64,000 bases of DNA from Malachius bipustulatus (Eukaryota; Arthropoda; Insecta; Coleoptera; Melyridae): positions 42,128,162 through 42,192,161 of the forward strand of contig OU342637.1 in NCBI GenBank assembly GCA_910589415.1, given 5' to 3'. The position numbers and the translations under genes are program-made. The notes under the pieces were generated by a model. That model was not told the origin of the DNA and did no database searches. It was given only the letters and a program-made list of their open reading frames with translations. Of the stretch, positions 24,815 through 34,684 are shown in pieces (positions within the stretch are counted from its first letter, which is position 1; each line of letters starts with the position of its first letter).

Positions 24815-25645
24815 CAGGGTCAACCTTTGGGAGCTGATACCATTTATATAGACTAAACTGTCAGTTTGACAGTTTCCATTTTTTGTGTATCTGTGTTTTA
24901 GGAAAAACTCATTAAAAAAAAAAACATTTTAAAAATATTTTCAGCACAACACCACTTCCGGTTATACCGGAAGTAACATCAACTTCTGGTTTTTAAATAG
25001 AAAACCCCGTAAAACTTCATATTTTTTAAATGTCGAAGAAATCTAACACAGGTGGTTTTCACCATTGGAATTTAGATTGAGCGGTTTATGAGTTATAAAA
25101 CAAGTGAAGATCGAAAATTTTCAACTTCAAAGCAGTGTAGAACTAGAACGGTTCAAGATATCTAAAAACGGTTTACATGTCCCTATCCTAACTTTTCATG
25201 TTTTATCCCACTATGTGGAGTAGATTTTAATACAGGGTGATGAAAATTATCCGATTTTTCATCACCCTGTATTAAAATTTAAACCACATAGTAGGATACT
25301 ATGTCAAAAGTTAAGATAGGGACATGTAAACCGTTTTTAGATATCTTGAGCCGTTCTAGTTCTACACTGCTTTGAAGTTGAAAATTTTCGATTTTCACTT
25401 GTTTATAACTCATAAACCGCTCAATCTAAATTCCAATGGTGAAAACCTTTTACAGGGTTTTACAGGGTGTTCGTTTTAAAAACCCGAAGTTGATGTTACT
25501 TCCGGTATCACCGGAAGTGGTGTTGTGCTGAAAATATTTTTAAGATGTTGAGTTTTTCCTAAAACACAGATACACAAAAAATGGAAACTGTCAAACTTAC
25601 AGTTTAGTGTATATAAATGGTATCAGCTCCCAAAGGTTGACCCTG
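24815..25645. mobile_element. Foldback element FB5, layered palindrome
   Basis: Near-complete palindrome with arms of about 400 bp. Outer end CAGGGTCAACC; a CAGGGTG box recurs at the layer boundary in the right arm (25463-25469; the left counterpart is degenerate at about 25003); and at the centre a small hairpin is bounded by CAGGGTG (25233-25239) and CACCCTG (25263-25269). The core arm contains ACATGTCCCTATC.TAACTTTT, shared with FB6, FB7, FB8 and FB11. The right flank is TA; the left flank is altered. No coding sequence. Confidence 0.8.
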
Positions 25646-25674
25646 TATATTTAATGTGATATATTATTGGTTTG

Positions 25675-25800
25675 CTTATTTTTTTAAACCAATTAAGATG
25701 CCAAAACAATATGGTGGCCATAAGAAGAATAAAAGTTAGGTAACTATGAAAACCATAATATCTAGTGGCTTTGAACAGTTTTGAAATGTTAGATGGATTT
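25675..25800 (+). repeat. Dispersed repeat R3, copy 1
   Basis: A block with AATATGGTGGCCATAAGAA and a GTGGCTTTGAA..TTTTGAA block matches 32890-33000 and 45560-45700. In all three cases it lies just right of a CAGGGTG foldback. Confidence 0.5.
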
Positions 25801-26361
25801 CTCACTTGGAAAAAATAACAAAAAACATTGTAATAGCAATAGTAAAAAAACAAAAAAAAAAACAATAGCAAAATTTAGTTTTTAGTAGAAAAGACGTCAA
25901 AAGCTGATTGGACGGAATGATTTGGCCTGTTTATAGCCACTACGACCAGGTTTGGGGATAAATATTACTTTGACTTCCCCCCAAGTTTGGTGTATACTGC
26001 CGTGTTAATTGAAAAGGGCGTATCTACAAATTCATCCAAAATTGAGTTAGATGCATTTTTGTATTCGTCTCCACTAGTACTATCTATATGTTAAGAACAA
26101 AAGGCGTATTTTAGCTGTATATAGGCGGTAGACCAGCTTGAAAGAAGGGCGTATCTACAAATTAGTCCACTTTGTTAGATAAAAAAGGCGTAACTGATTT
26201 TGTTAATTGAAAAGGGCGTATCTACACACCATGTTAGAACCAAAGGGCGTAATTGCAGATTTTACACGCAGATACGCCTTTTACTCTTAACAATTGGTAT
26301 GCAATTGCCCGGTCTTTTATTATTAAGAGAGAAATTATAAGTACCTTTTACAAATATTTTT

Positions 26362-26470
26362 TTGCAAATTCGTGATGTGGAACATGTGATTCTATGGATG
26401 GATAATTGTTCTGCCCAAAACAAAAATTGGTACATTTTTAGTTTCGTCTTATACTTACAGGGTTATTGTC
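26362..26470 (+). pseudogene. Fragment of a DDE-type transposase-like protein (DNCSAQNKN block)
   Basis: A short open stretch encodes a hydrophobic strand ending in WMDNCSAQNKNW. This block (hydrophobic, then D-N-C-S-x-Q-N-K-N) is typical of a family of uncharacterised insect and cnidarian proteins that I believe carry an RNase-H-fold, transposase-like domain (DUF7869-like); the Asp would be one catalytic residue. The assignment is from memory of the motif, not a search. The frame continues to 26580 but loses similarity. It lies inside the 25997-27410 transposon, so it is probably the remnant of that element's own enzyme. Confidence 0.5.
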
Positions 26471-26586
26471 AGTCAAGCGCGCGTCGGTCTATAGCTCCCA
26501 AACAAAAAATGAGATTAGGAATTTCATTCAAATGTCATTCTATACTATTTGTAAGAGTCTATTCTAGGAAAATATTTTAGAGTGTA

Positions 26587-27017
26587 CAGGGTGGCCTAAA
26601 TAAGTGTGGCTATATGAAGGTATTTTTTTTTAATAGGACACTCTTTTTATTATTATACTTTTTAGAATTTTCTGAGAAAATCCAACAAGAATGTTTTTCA
26701 CAATAGCAGTTTATATTGAGTATTTTATGAGTTATAAACAGGTGAAAATCGCAATTTTCAAATCAGCTTACATTGAAAACGGCACAAGATATCGAAAAAC
26801 GGCTTACATGTCCCTATCTTAACCTTTCACTTTTCAGTGTCACTTACAGTGTAGGTACTTGAAATTTTCATACAGGGTAATGAAAATTATCAGGTTTTTC
26901 ATAATAATTTCCTTTACTTCATAGAATATAACATGTAAAAAGTTAAAATAGGGACATGTAAGCCGTTTTCCGATATCGAGCCGTTTGTAATGTAAGCTGC
27001 TTTGAACATGGAATAAA
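26587..27017. mobile_element. Foldback element FB6, right arm truncated, nested in the 25997-27410 transposon
   Basis: Starts TA-CAGGGTGGCC. The left arm contains the shared core CATGTCCCTATCTTAAC, then a central CAGGGTAATGAAAATTATC hairpin (26873-26910), and the right arm repeats the core in inverse up to about 27017 where it stops. The outer 250 bp of the right arm is missing. Confidence 0.7.
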
Positions 27018-28020
27018 TCATATAATTTCAATATTCAATATCCTTAAGTTACCAACGTTTGAGCTTAGCGTAATTAATGTCAATAAATACCTACTACAGC
27101 CTTTTTATTTTATTTTTGCCAGTAATTTAAACCATGTACTCACCTAACTAATATTAAGTAAAATAGACGTATCTGCCAAGAGTGGTAACTTATGTTAGAT
27201 GAAAAGGGCGTATCTATCAAAAGTCATATTTGCAGGCAAGTAACAGATCTCAAATAACTCACAGTAACTTTTGTAATTTTTATGATTATTACTATGAAAT
27301 TAGAATTCCAGTTCACATTACTGATTTCATGGCATAACTAAAAATCTTAAAAGTCAGTTTTCTCAAATTCTATATTTTTGCAGATACGCCCCTTTGAATT
27401 AACAGGGCAGTATATATTCTCATGCTAACCATGTCCTGAAGAGTCTTCCCAGGAAGGGCAGCAGGTACAGCAGATCCCACTGTAGCAGGGCGGGGTGGAT
27501 GCCGACCCATCCTGGGGACTTGTAGGGGGCGAGAGACTTTATTTCCCATGCAATTCTATTGCTTTCAACCGCTCGGGCAGCTACACTCCAGTCCGCCTCA
27601 GATGGGGCGGGCGGGAATTACGTCAGCGGGTGAGAGGCGGTCGGCGCCAGATCGCAGTCTGGGAAATGGGTGGTTAGTAGTAGCTGGAAGGTTTCTTCCG
27701 ACTTAGATGTATAGGTGACATTGTTCTTTGCGGAGGGTCCCTAATAGCAAAAGGTGATTCTGGAGAGTATCCTTTCCAGGCCGGCCACCTATAAAAATGA
27801 TTCGATCCCGCTACAAAACTCTCTCCAGGACTCCCTTTGTTTTTGACGGAGAGGATTTTTGAGGGACCTGCGAGCGTCTCGATAGTCTTGCCATTTCATC
27901 TCGTTTTTACTCATGTTTGCTTCGTTGAACAGTTTCCTCGATACCTTCCTCAAGCGTTCGAGTTCCATACACCACCTTGGGTTCGTCACCTTGAGTAAAC
28001 AGGCTTTCTCGTATGATTCA

Positions 28021-29371
28021 ATAGTTACTTATTAGATTATTCTTTATTCTTTAACGAAACACTTCGTTATAGTGTAACTATGGAAATGGAAGTATGGTGA
28101 GAGCATAATTTACTTTTGAAAATACCTCAAGTTGTGTACGTTTTTACTTCTTAGCAATGCTAGTTCTTTATGACAGTTTATTGATTTTGGAAAACTAAGT
28201 ATACTTGGAATTTCAAAAATCACGATGACATTGTATTCAGAACAAAGTCAGTAAATCCACCGAGCAAAACAAAAAAACAAGGAGTTTAAATATAAAAAAG
28301 AAGTCAGGGATGATTACTTGAGGATTGACAGGGTTGTCTTAAGCGTGTAGCTGCAAAGCCTTAGGGTATATTCCTTGATCAAGAAAAGTTGGGATAACTT
28401 GATACCGATCACCTGGTGTATTCTTGATAAACTTCAGTAGCCGAATGAAACTAATAGAATTACATTATTCAACTTAAAGCATATCTTTCTTGACAACCAA
28501 ATTCTTTAACACTTAACTTAACTTTTATTCATTCCAAATTTAATTTGGGAATTATTATAAGTTCTATCGAGCATATTTTTGTCGCATTTAAAAAAAAAAA
28601 CATAAATAATTAAATAAACTTTTCTGATAGCAGAACGCTGAAATACGATGAAACGGTAATTTAACAAAAAAAGAGCTAAAATACTGGTGTAAATTTTGTT
28701 AAGTAGGTATTAAAATTAAATTATGGAATAGGCCAGCATTGAAAATAGTGCGCTTATCTGTATTTGGAATTTCTATCAAACTTGTGGAAATGATATAAAC
28801 TACCAAAGAGTTATTATAAGAGTTTTATGAATCCGGAAATGGACGATATAGCTTAAACGGTATAGTAAAATGTCTATAAAAGAATTATTATGACTTTTTC
28901 AATATTACAGAATAACAATATCTGTCTCTCTATTATAACAATATCTGTCTCTCTATTATGTGCCTCAGAGAAAGCAGATTTGGATCAATGTATGTCATAT
29001 ACATTTTTTATATGCATGATATAGAACAGGCCTAATTCCAATTTCAAATCTGCTTAGGACCGATATACAAATCGCAGAACATCAGAGTTATTAGGGTTAA
29101 ATCTTGATTGGAAAATGAAATCCTCGATCGTATAATAGTAACGCTTGACCCCACACGGATTTATTAGGGGAGTGTAATCGTAATTCGAATTTCGGATAAC
29201 GCAAATAAAACTCCTCCACATGATACAGAATAGTTAAAATTCATTTAACAATTTTACGGATAGCTCAGGTTTACTGTCCTTTGGAAACTTTGGCTCAATG
29301 CTTGGTGCAAATATAATTTGCTTAGACATGAACGCCGTAATAAATAATTCCGAAACTAATGCCTGTTGTAA
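28021..29371. other. No gene recognised; a two-copy 24 bp tandem repeat
   Basis: AT-rich sequence. At about 28913-28960 the unit AACAATATCTGTCTCTCTAT is repeated twice head to tail. Nothing coding is supported. Confidence 0.5.
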
Positions 29372-30002
29372 GCAAGCTTTTGGAACTACAGTACGTACAA
29401 AAAAAAGTTTCGCACCCCAAAATTTTGCTGGATTTGATTGGGGATAACTTTCTAAATTTCCAAGGGATCTCGGTTTTGTTTTCGCATGTCAGCAGCCCTA
29501 TCATTTATTTTTCTTTATTGGATATTAACTCAAAGAAGCTGTCAACAAATTGTTTGCCGGGTGATATGTGAAGGCATGCAGAATCATTCCACGACTTTCG
29601 TACCGCCTTTTTCCAAATAAAATCTCCTTGCAAGTTTTATTGAGCAAGTTTCGAAGCTTAATATCTCACCTCGCAACGGTTTCGAAATTTTCAATTTTGC
29701 ACCTATATATTTATAGGGTGATCTATAAAAATCAAGTGTTTGCTCTCTTGAAGTGCATAACTTTTTTCCTCACCAGCGATTTTGGGAACGTAAGTCTTAT
29801 AATGAAGCTAAGGCTTCAGGCTAAACAAAACCTAAAACTAAAATAGAACTTTAAAAATTGAACGGAAATCAACTTGTCTCCGAACTAGCCTTCATTTGTG
29901 AATAATTTAAGAATTTTCTTGCACACACAAAATGAAAAATGTTGAAACCAAATTAAGTCTGAAATCGTAATTGATTCCGGGCTGTTGTCCATGGAGATTT
30001 GC

Positions 30003-30047
30003 TCCCAACATTTCGTCTAGAGCTGCGGTAGACCTCATCAGCGGTTA
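30003..30047 (-). ncRNA. Hammerhead-like ribozyme core (minus strand)
   Basis: On the minus strand CUGAUGA (30041-30035) is followed by a stem II of GUCUA pairing with UAGAC and then GAAA (30014-30011). These are the invariant core boxes of the hammerhead. One extra base sits between CUGAUGA and stem II, and I could not find a convincing stem III partner with the cleavage triplet, so activity is uncertain. Confidence 0.6.
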
Positions 30048-30050
30048 CGT

Positions 30051-30541
30051 GTGCGCAAGCGATACTTCAACCAAGCTTCAACTAAGCGTAGCGTCAACAC
30101 TCGCTTGACCGAACACAAGAAAAACTGCCGCCAGGGCCAGACAGACAAGTCAGCTGTCGCGGAGCACACCGTGCTTCAGGACGATCACACCATGTGCTTT
30201 GAAAAGACGAAAGTCCTGTCCACTATTTCACACAATTACACCCGATATTACATGGTGAAGCAATTGAAATTTATAAAAATCCAAATAATTTCAATAGGCA
30301 GGAGGAAGGAATAAAACAGCGCACGATTTGGTATTCGGCATTACGTCAGACCCAAATGAGTCATCGTCTTACTCAGGAATCCATTACATCATCGGAAGGA
30401 CCGGCCGTTGCTTTCGTGGAGATAGACAGTGGAGGGGGTATAACGTCACGAGCTAAGAGCAGCGCTCTTCCGCCCGAGCAGTCAGTTATTACTAGTAGGC
30501 ACGAGAAGTGGAAGTATCACTTGCGCACACGTAACAGCTGA
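30051..30541 (+). pseudogene. Penelope-like element GIY-YIG endonuclease, C-terminal remnant
   Basis: The first frame (30051-30250) gives a TRLTEHKKNC..G segment followed by DKSAVAEH and a KVLSTISHNYTRYY segment, which matches the C-terminal half of the GIY-YIG nuclease of Penelope-like elements (the RLxEHK and SAVAEH blocks are diagnostic). A frameshift near 30250 moves the continuation (EAIEI, then NPNNFNR and a W-containing tail) into another frame, ending at the TGA just past 30538. The N-terminal GIY and YIG motifs and the whole reverse transcriptase are missing. Confidence 0.75.
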
Positions 30542-30585
30542 TGATGTCTAGCGCAGCTGTAGACGAAACATTCGGAGCAAATCTT
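30531..30585 (+). ncRNA. Hammerhead-like ribozyme core (plus strand)
   Basis: CUGAUGA at 30538-30544, stem II GUCUA (30546-30550) with UAGAC (30560-30564), then GAAAC at 30565-30569. It is the inverted counterpart of the minus-strand motif in the other terminal segment of the Penelope-like remnant. Same one-base offset before stem II; the upstream strand of stem III is not evident, as expected for a truncated copy. Confidence 0.6.
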
Positions 30586-31793
30586 CATGGACCACAGCAC
30601 AACAGCCTGGAATCAATTTCGATTTCAATAGAATCTGGCCGTGAACGCCTATACACAACAAGTTAAATCTGCACGTTTTCAGGGGAATGAGCGCTATTTC
30701 TTACCTGAAAATGGTATTTAAACTTTGTTACGAAAATTTTAATAATCGCTAGCTCATTTCAATCAAATATAGATTTGTTACAATTTTCGTAAGGATCGTG
30801 AGACATCAAGCTTCGAAATTTGCTTATCAAAACTTAAACGAAAATTTTATTTGGAAACGCGGATACGAAAACAGGTGAGTGATTCTTATGTCTTCACCTA
30901 TGACCCTGTATAAAATTTGTTAACAGATCTTTTTGTGTTTAGGACCAATAAAGCATAAGATGCATGTCAGAATAAGACAAACAGAAATTCCTTTGGAACT
31001 TCGAAAGTTATCCCCAATAAAAATCAGACAAAATTTTCGGATGCGACACTTCCGAACCCCAGTCTCATCAATATAAGATCGCTGGAAAGTGAGTTACCCA
31101 AATCCCCTATCTCAAAACGCTGCGTATCCACCGAATCTAATCAAATTTTAATCCAATATTTTCGGGAAATTATAACCAGATTCTCCGCAGATTTGAAGAA
31201 TTGTCAAATTAAAACTTTACAAAACAAGTCACAACAATCAAAAAATGACACACACAAGTGTTTCATAGGTACATAGTGTTTCATAGTACGACTATCTTCC
31301 TCTAAATAAAAACATTCGCATTACTTATTAACCAAAATATGGCGTAAGTACCGCTGAAATAATCTTCATGCTCCGAGTGACATTAGCTAGAATATAAAAA
31401 AATATAAGACTGTTACAATGGAAACAGATATTTGAATAATTTTAAAAGATGATTTTAAAGATGCGATACTTTTTTAAATCAAATCCAATTTATATGCAAA
31501 GTACGTATACAAGTCAAGACATACAAGATAGGTATCTGTTCCTGAAATATCCTGAAAAATTGATATTTCTTATTTTTGCCATTATCTTTCTTATTATTGG
31601 AAATTAATAAATATTTTTTTTGTATTGCTATTGCGGTCTGACGTGTACTTAAGCCCGGTCTCGTTCTAGGTTGGATCAAACGAGCCACGTCTTTTGATAC
31701 TTGAGTATAATAAATTATCTTTTTTTAAATAAGAGTAATTTTTTCTGAATTTTATTAATGTTTTGTTTCAATGATTTTTTTATAATACATATA

Positions 31794-32866
31794 CAGGGTG
31801 AATTATAAAAAACGCCCCAAGCGATAACTCCGTTAATTTTGAAGATATGACAAAACTTTTTTATACAAAGTGGCGCCGTTTATCATCATCTATATGTTGA
31901 GATAAACACTCGATCAACACAACTTCCTGTTTAACCGGAAGTAACATCAACTTCGGGTTTTTAAATAGAACACCCTGTAAAACTTTATATTTTTTAAATG
32001 TCTGAAGAAATCTAATACAGGTGGTTTTCACCATTGGAATTTAGATTGAGCGGTTTATGAGTTATAAACAAGTGAAGATCGAAAATTTTCAACTTCAAAG
32101 CAGCATAGTACTAGAACGGCTCAAGATATCTAAAAACGGTTTACATGTCCCTATCTTAACTTTTCACATAGTATCCTACTATGTGGTTTAAATTTTAATA
32201 CAGGGTCATGAAAATTATCAGATTTTTCATCACCCTGTATTAAAATTTAAACCACATACGGCCAATATTATAAACGCTGGTTAAGTTAACTGGCAGATTT
32301 CTGTGCCCGATTTTGAAGCTAATATTGACCTCGAATAACTTTTATTTAAATTTTTGTAATCCCTTTTATGCCAAGAGTAATTAAATTGCAATAATTTCGA
32401 CCTATAGTCTATATCTTCTCCAGAAACGACCACAGAAATCGGCCAATTAACTTAACTAGCGTTTATAATATTGGCCGATAGTAGGATACTATGTGAAAAG
32501 TTAAGATAGGGACATGTAAACCGTTTTTAGATATCTTGAGCCGTTCTAGTTCTACGCTGCTTTGAAGTTGAAAATTTTCGATCTTCACTTGTTTATAACT
32601 CATAAACCGCTCAATCTAAATTCCAATGGTGAAAACCACCTGTATTAGATTTCTTCAGACATTTAAAAAATATAAAGTTTTACAGGGTGTTCTATTTAAA
32701 AACCCGAAGTTGATGTTACTTCCGGTTAAACAGAAAGTTGTGTTGATCGAGCGTTTATCTCAACATATAGATGATGATAAACGGCGCCACTTTGTATAAA
32801 AAAGTTTTTTCATATCTTCAAAATTAACGGAGTTATCGCTTGGGGCGTTTTTTATAATTCACCCTG
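31794..32866. mobile_element. Foldback element FB7, layered palindrome
   Basis: TA-flanked CAGGGTGAATT/AATTCACCCTG ends. Arms of about 390-400 bp are near-perfect once a 219 bp insertion (32259-32477) is removed. Layer boundaries show the terminal heptamer again: CACCCTG at 31971-31977 with its mirror CAGGGTG at 32683-32689, and CAGGGTC (32201) with CACCCTG (32231) around the centre. It shares its core arm with FB5. Transcription across it would give a hairpin of several hundred base pairs. Confidence 0.85.
32259..32477. mobile_element. 219 bp MITE with clean ATA target duplication, inserted in FB7
   Basis: TIRs CGGCCAATATTATAAACGCT with one or two mismatches, flanked by ATA on both sides; the uninterrupted palindrome arm opposite shows the empty site. 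A 3 bp duplication and GGCC-type ends are compatible with PIF/Harbinger, but ATA is not the usual TWA, so the superfamily is left open. Confidence 0.8.
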
Positions 32867-32879
32867 TATATACATTCGA

Positions 32880-33005
32880 GATACATAAAAAATAATATGG
32901 CGGCATTAAGAAAAACAAAAATTGAATGTGAAAATTCTGGAATCTAGTCGGAGTTGAAAATTTGTGAATGTCAGATCTATTGACACTTATGTAAGCCTTC
33001 AAAAA
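32880..33005 (+). repeat. Dispersed repeat R3, copy 2
   Basis: AAAAAATAATATGGCGGCATTAAG-type block and following GAATCTAGTCGGAGTTGAAAA; matches 45560-45700 closely and 25675-25800 more distantly. Confidence 0.55.
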
Positions 33006-33194
33006 ATTATTTCTTTTTTCAAATAATAAGAAAGATGTTTCAAATATAAGAAATCTCGATCTTTCAGTTTTTTTCAGGATATTTCAGGAACTGTCACAGA
33101 TATCTTGTACGTCTTTACGAATTCGAGCTGACCACAAAATAGAGCATCTTTTTTCTAATTCAATCGACCCTGTATCTCTTCGCGTTTTCTCATA

Positions 33195-33750
33195 CAGGGT
33201 GTTCCTTGACTCAATAACGACGATATGGTCTATTTTTTTGAATGGGACACCCTGTATATTAATACAATTTCAGATTGTCTGAGAAAATCTAATAAAAATT
33301 ATTTTTACAGTTGCAGTTTAAACTAAGTAGCTTACGAGTTATAAACAAATGAAAATCACAGTTTTTCATTTTCAGCTTGTTTTGAAAACGGCTACAGATA
33401 TCGGAAAACGAAAATTGTGGCTGACTAAAATTATCAGACTTTTGATCACCCTGTATAAAAATTTTATCTTTATCATAGGATATACCGCTTGAAAAGTTAA
33501 GATAGGGACATGTAAGCCGTTTTTCGATATTTAGAGCCGCGTCCGATGTATGTACACTGCTTTTAAAATGGAAAATTGCGATTTTCATTTGTTTATAGCT
33601 CATAACGTCATAACCTACTCAATGTAAACTGCAACTGTAAAAACCATTCCTACTGGATTTTCTCAGACAATCTGAAAATGTAATAATATACAGGATGTCC
33701 CATTTAAAAAAATAGACAATGTCGTCATTACTGAGTCAAGGAACAGCCTA
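33195..33750. mobile_element. Foldback element FB8, layered palindrome
   Basis: TA-CAGGGTGTTCCTTGACTC start; the right end is eroded (CAGCCTATATA). The outer layer is bounded internally by CACCCTG (33248-33254) with its mirror CAGGATG (33691-33697), and a CACCCTG box also marks the centre (33447-33453). The left core arm has an internal deletion next to the centre. The core AGATAGGGACATGTAAGCCG is shared with FB5-FB7 and FB11. A lone CACCCTGTATATT end at 33867-33879 follows outside it. Confidence 0.75.
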
Positions 33751-33880
33751 TATAAAATATTTTTACGTCAATAGAACATAAATTAAATTTAAAAATTGAC
33801 CTGTTTCCGGATTTCTTTGAAAATAATTTTTCAAGGAAGAATTTGGGGTGGAAAGTTTTCAAATTGACACCCTGTATATT

Positions 33881-34531
33881 TATTATTTGAAATAATTATG
33901 AATCGTTTCAGCTAAACTGACTATGAATGACGACATGAATGGCATCATCTTCATACCAATCTCATTTATACAAAGTACATATAACTGTGAACATATTGTG
34001 ATGATACGCCTTTAGGTGGTAAGCCCGGGCGATGTAGTCGGAATAATTTCAATGAAAATAAATGTGAAAATATCACTTTCAACATAATTTACGCATGTCA
34101 CTAACAGGAAAACCTATTGTTTTTGAACAAAATAATTAATCCTGTCTTGAAAGCTGGCTTACTTGCAGCTTAATTATCAATGACGTCATGACCACTTTTG
34201 CTAAAACGATCCACATAAACTTTATTTAAACGTTTTTTAAGCTTCATTCGGCTCAAAAGATTCATTATTATTTATTTGTAGTATTTCACGTACCGTTTTT
34301 ATATTTTATTTTAAAGGCAATAAACGAAAAAGTCCGAGAAATAATTTGGATTCGGGACTTCCGTATTTTCAATTTTTGCCCCATTTTTCATCATAGAATA
34401 TAATACGTAATATGTATATGAAGGGCAATTTTGAGAAAAAAAAAGGGGTGAGTTTTGAATTTCCTTGTATTAAGTTTGACAAGCATACAAGAAATTTCCT
34501 TATATCAATTATTGTTTTCCTTTAATTCCAG
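33881..34531 (+). other. Presumed intron upstream of the receptor coding exon
   Basis: No repeat or reading frame is supported. It ends in a pyrimidine-rich tract and TTCCAG at 34526-34531, a good splice acceptor, so at least the distal part is probably the 3' end of an intron that separates an unseen 5' untranslated exon from the coding exon. Confidence 0.5.
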
Positions 34532-34684
34532 ATAGTCAGCCTCCTACACAATGAAACCAAGTCACCAGTTGGTCCAGCAATCCCAAGAACAGCGACCGAC
34601 ACAATCAATTAAAAATGAGAATCAGCGTCTTGAATAACGTTTTCTCTGCATAACCGAAAAAATGGGACCACCGACCTCTTGAAG
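34532..34684 (+). promoter_or_regulatory. FMRFaR: Receptor mRNA leader with three upstream ORFs
   Basis: The leader starts after the acceptor at 34531 and contains three ATG-initiated ORFs before the main start: 34551-34637 (28 codons), 34615-34653 (12 codons, overlapping the first) and 34662-34682 (6 codons). The last ends 2 nt before the main ATG at 34685. Such an arrangement usually lowers or conditions translation of the main frame. Whether the leader is used in this form depends on the unseen upstream exon. Confidence 0.6.

Larger units (their letters stand above)
25997..27410. mobile_element. DNA transposon relic with GGGCGTATCT motif array, TATA target duplication
   Basis: Terminal inverted repeats CTGCC.TGTTAATT.AAA followed by GGGCGTATCT, flanked on both sides by TATA. 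The GGGCGTATCT motif, more or less degenerate, recurs in the left 290 bp (about 26015, 26101, 26145, 26190, 26213, 26246, inverted at 26270) and in the right 260 bp (about 27165, 27206, inverted at 27382). It sits inside a LINE RT sequence, whose reading frame is restored only if 4 bp are counted as the duplication. It carries a scrap of coding sequence at 26362-26470 and is itself invaded by foldback FB6. Superfamily not assigned. Confidence 0.75.
25885..28020 (-). pseudogene. LINE (Jockey/R1 group) fragment, linker to reverse transcriptase, split by a DNA transposon
   Basis: Read on the minus strand from 28020. It encodes the region between endonuclease and reverse transcriptase (a basic segment with WREFCSGIES) and then the first RT segment (27421-27700, with a decayed SPGMDGI-type motif). 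It resumes beyond the insertion at 25992-25885 with KVIFIPKPGR and SFRPISLTSFLLK, the classical RT block of this LINE group. Stops and frameshifts are scattered in the 27-28 kb part, so it is dead. The break is exactly the 25997-27410 element; removing that element and one TATA brings the RT frame on either side together. The fragment is truncated at both ends. Confidence 0.8.
29974..30650. mobile_element. Penelope-like element remnant with inverted terminal segments
   Basis: A GIY-YIG endonuclease C-terminal remnant is flanked by inverted copies of about 100 bp (29974-30057 and 30521-30628) that share TTGCGCACACGTAAC.GCTGATGA, GTAGAC/GTCTA, GGAGCAAATCT.CATGGAC and CAACAGCC. Penelope-like elements characteristically carry such terminal segments (pLTRs) in direct or inverse orientation, with hammerhead motifs. 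The reverse transcriptase part is absent, so this is a 5'-truncated copy. Confidence 0.75.
29372..31070. mobile_element. Large foldback whose centre holds a Penelope-like remnant
   Basis: The left arm (about 29390-29840) and right arm (about 30700-31070) are diverged inverted copies. Paired blocks include GGGGATAACTTTC..A..TTCC / GGAACTTCGAAAGTTATCCCC, CAAGTTTCGAAGCTTAATATCTCAC / GTGAGACATCAAGCTTCG, and CCAAATAAAAT / ATTTTATTTGG. The Penelope-like piece lies between the arms. Ends are not sharply defined and no target duplication is visible. Confidence 0.6.
31515..33120. mobile_element. Outer foldback enclosing FB7 and R3 copy 2
   Basis: The left arm (about 31515-31610: ACAAGATA..TCTGTTCCTGAA, ATATCCTGAAAAA, TTCTTATTATT) is complementary to the right arm (about 33010-33118: AATAATAAGAAAGAT, TTTTTCAGGATAT, TTCAGGAACTGTCACAGATA). 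The spacer contains R3 and the younger foldback FB7. Ends are not resolved. Confidence 0.55.
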
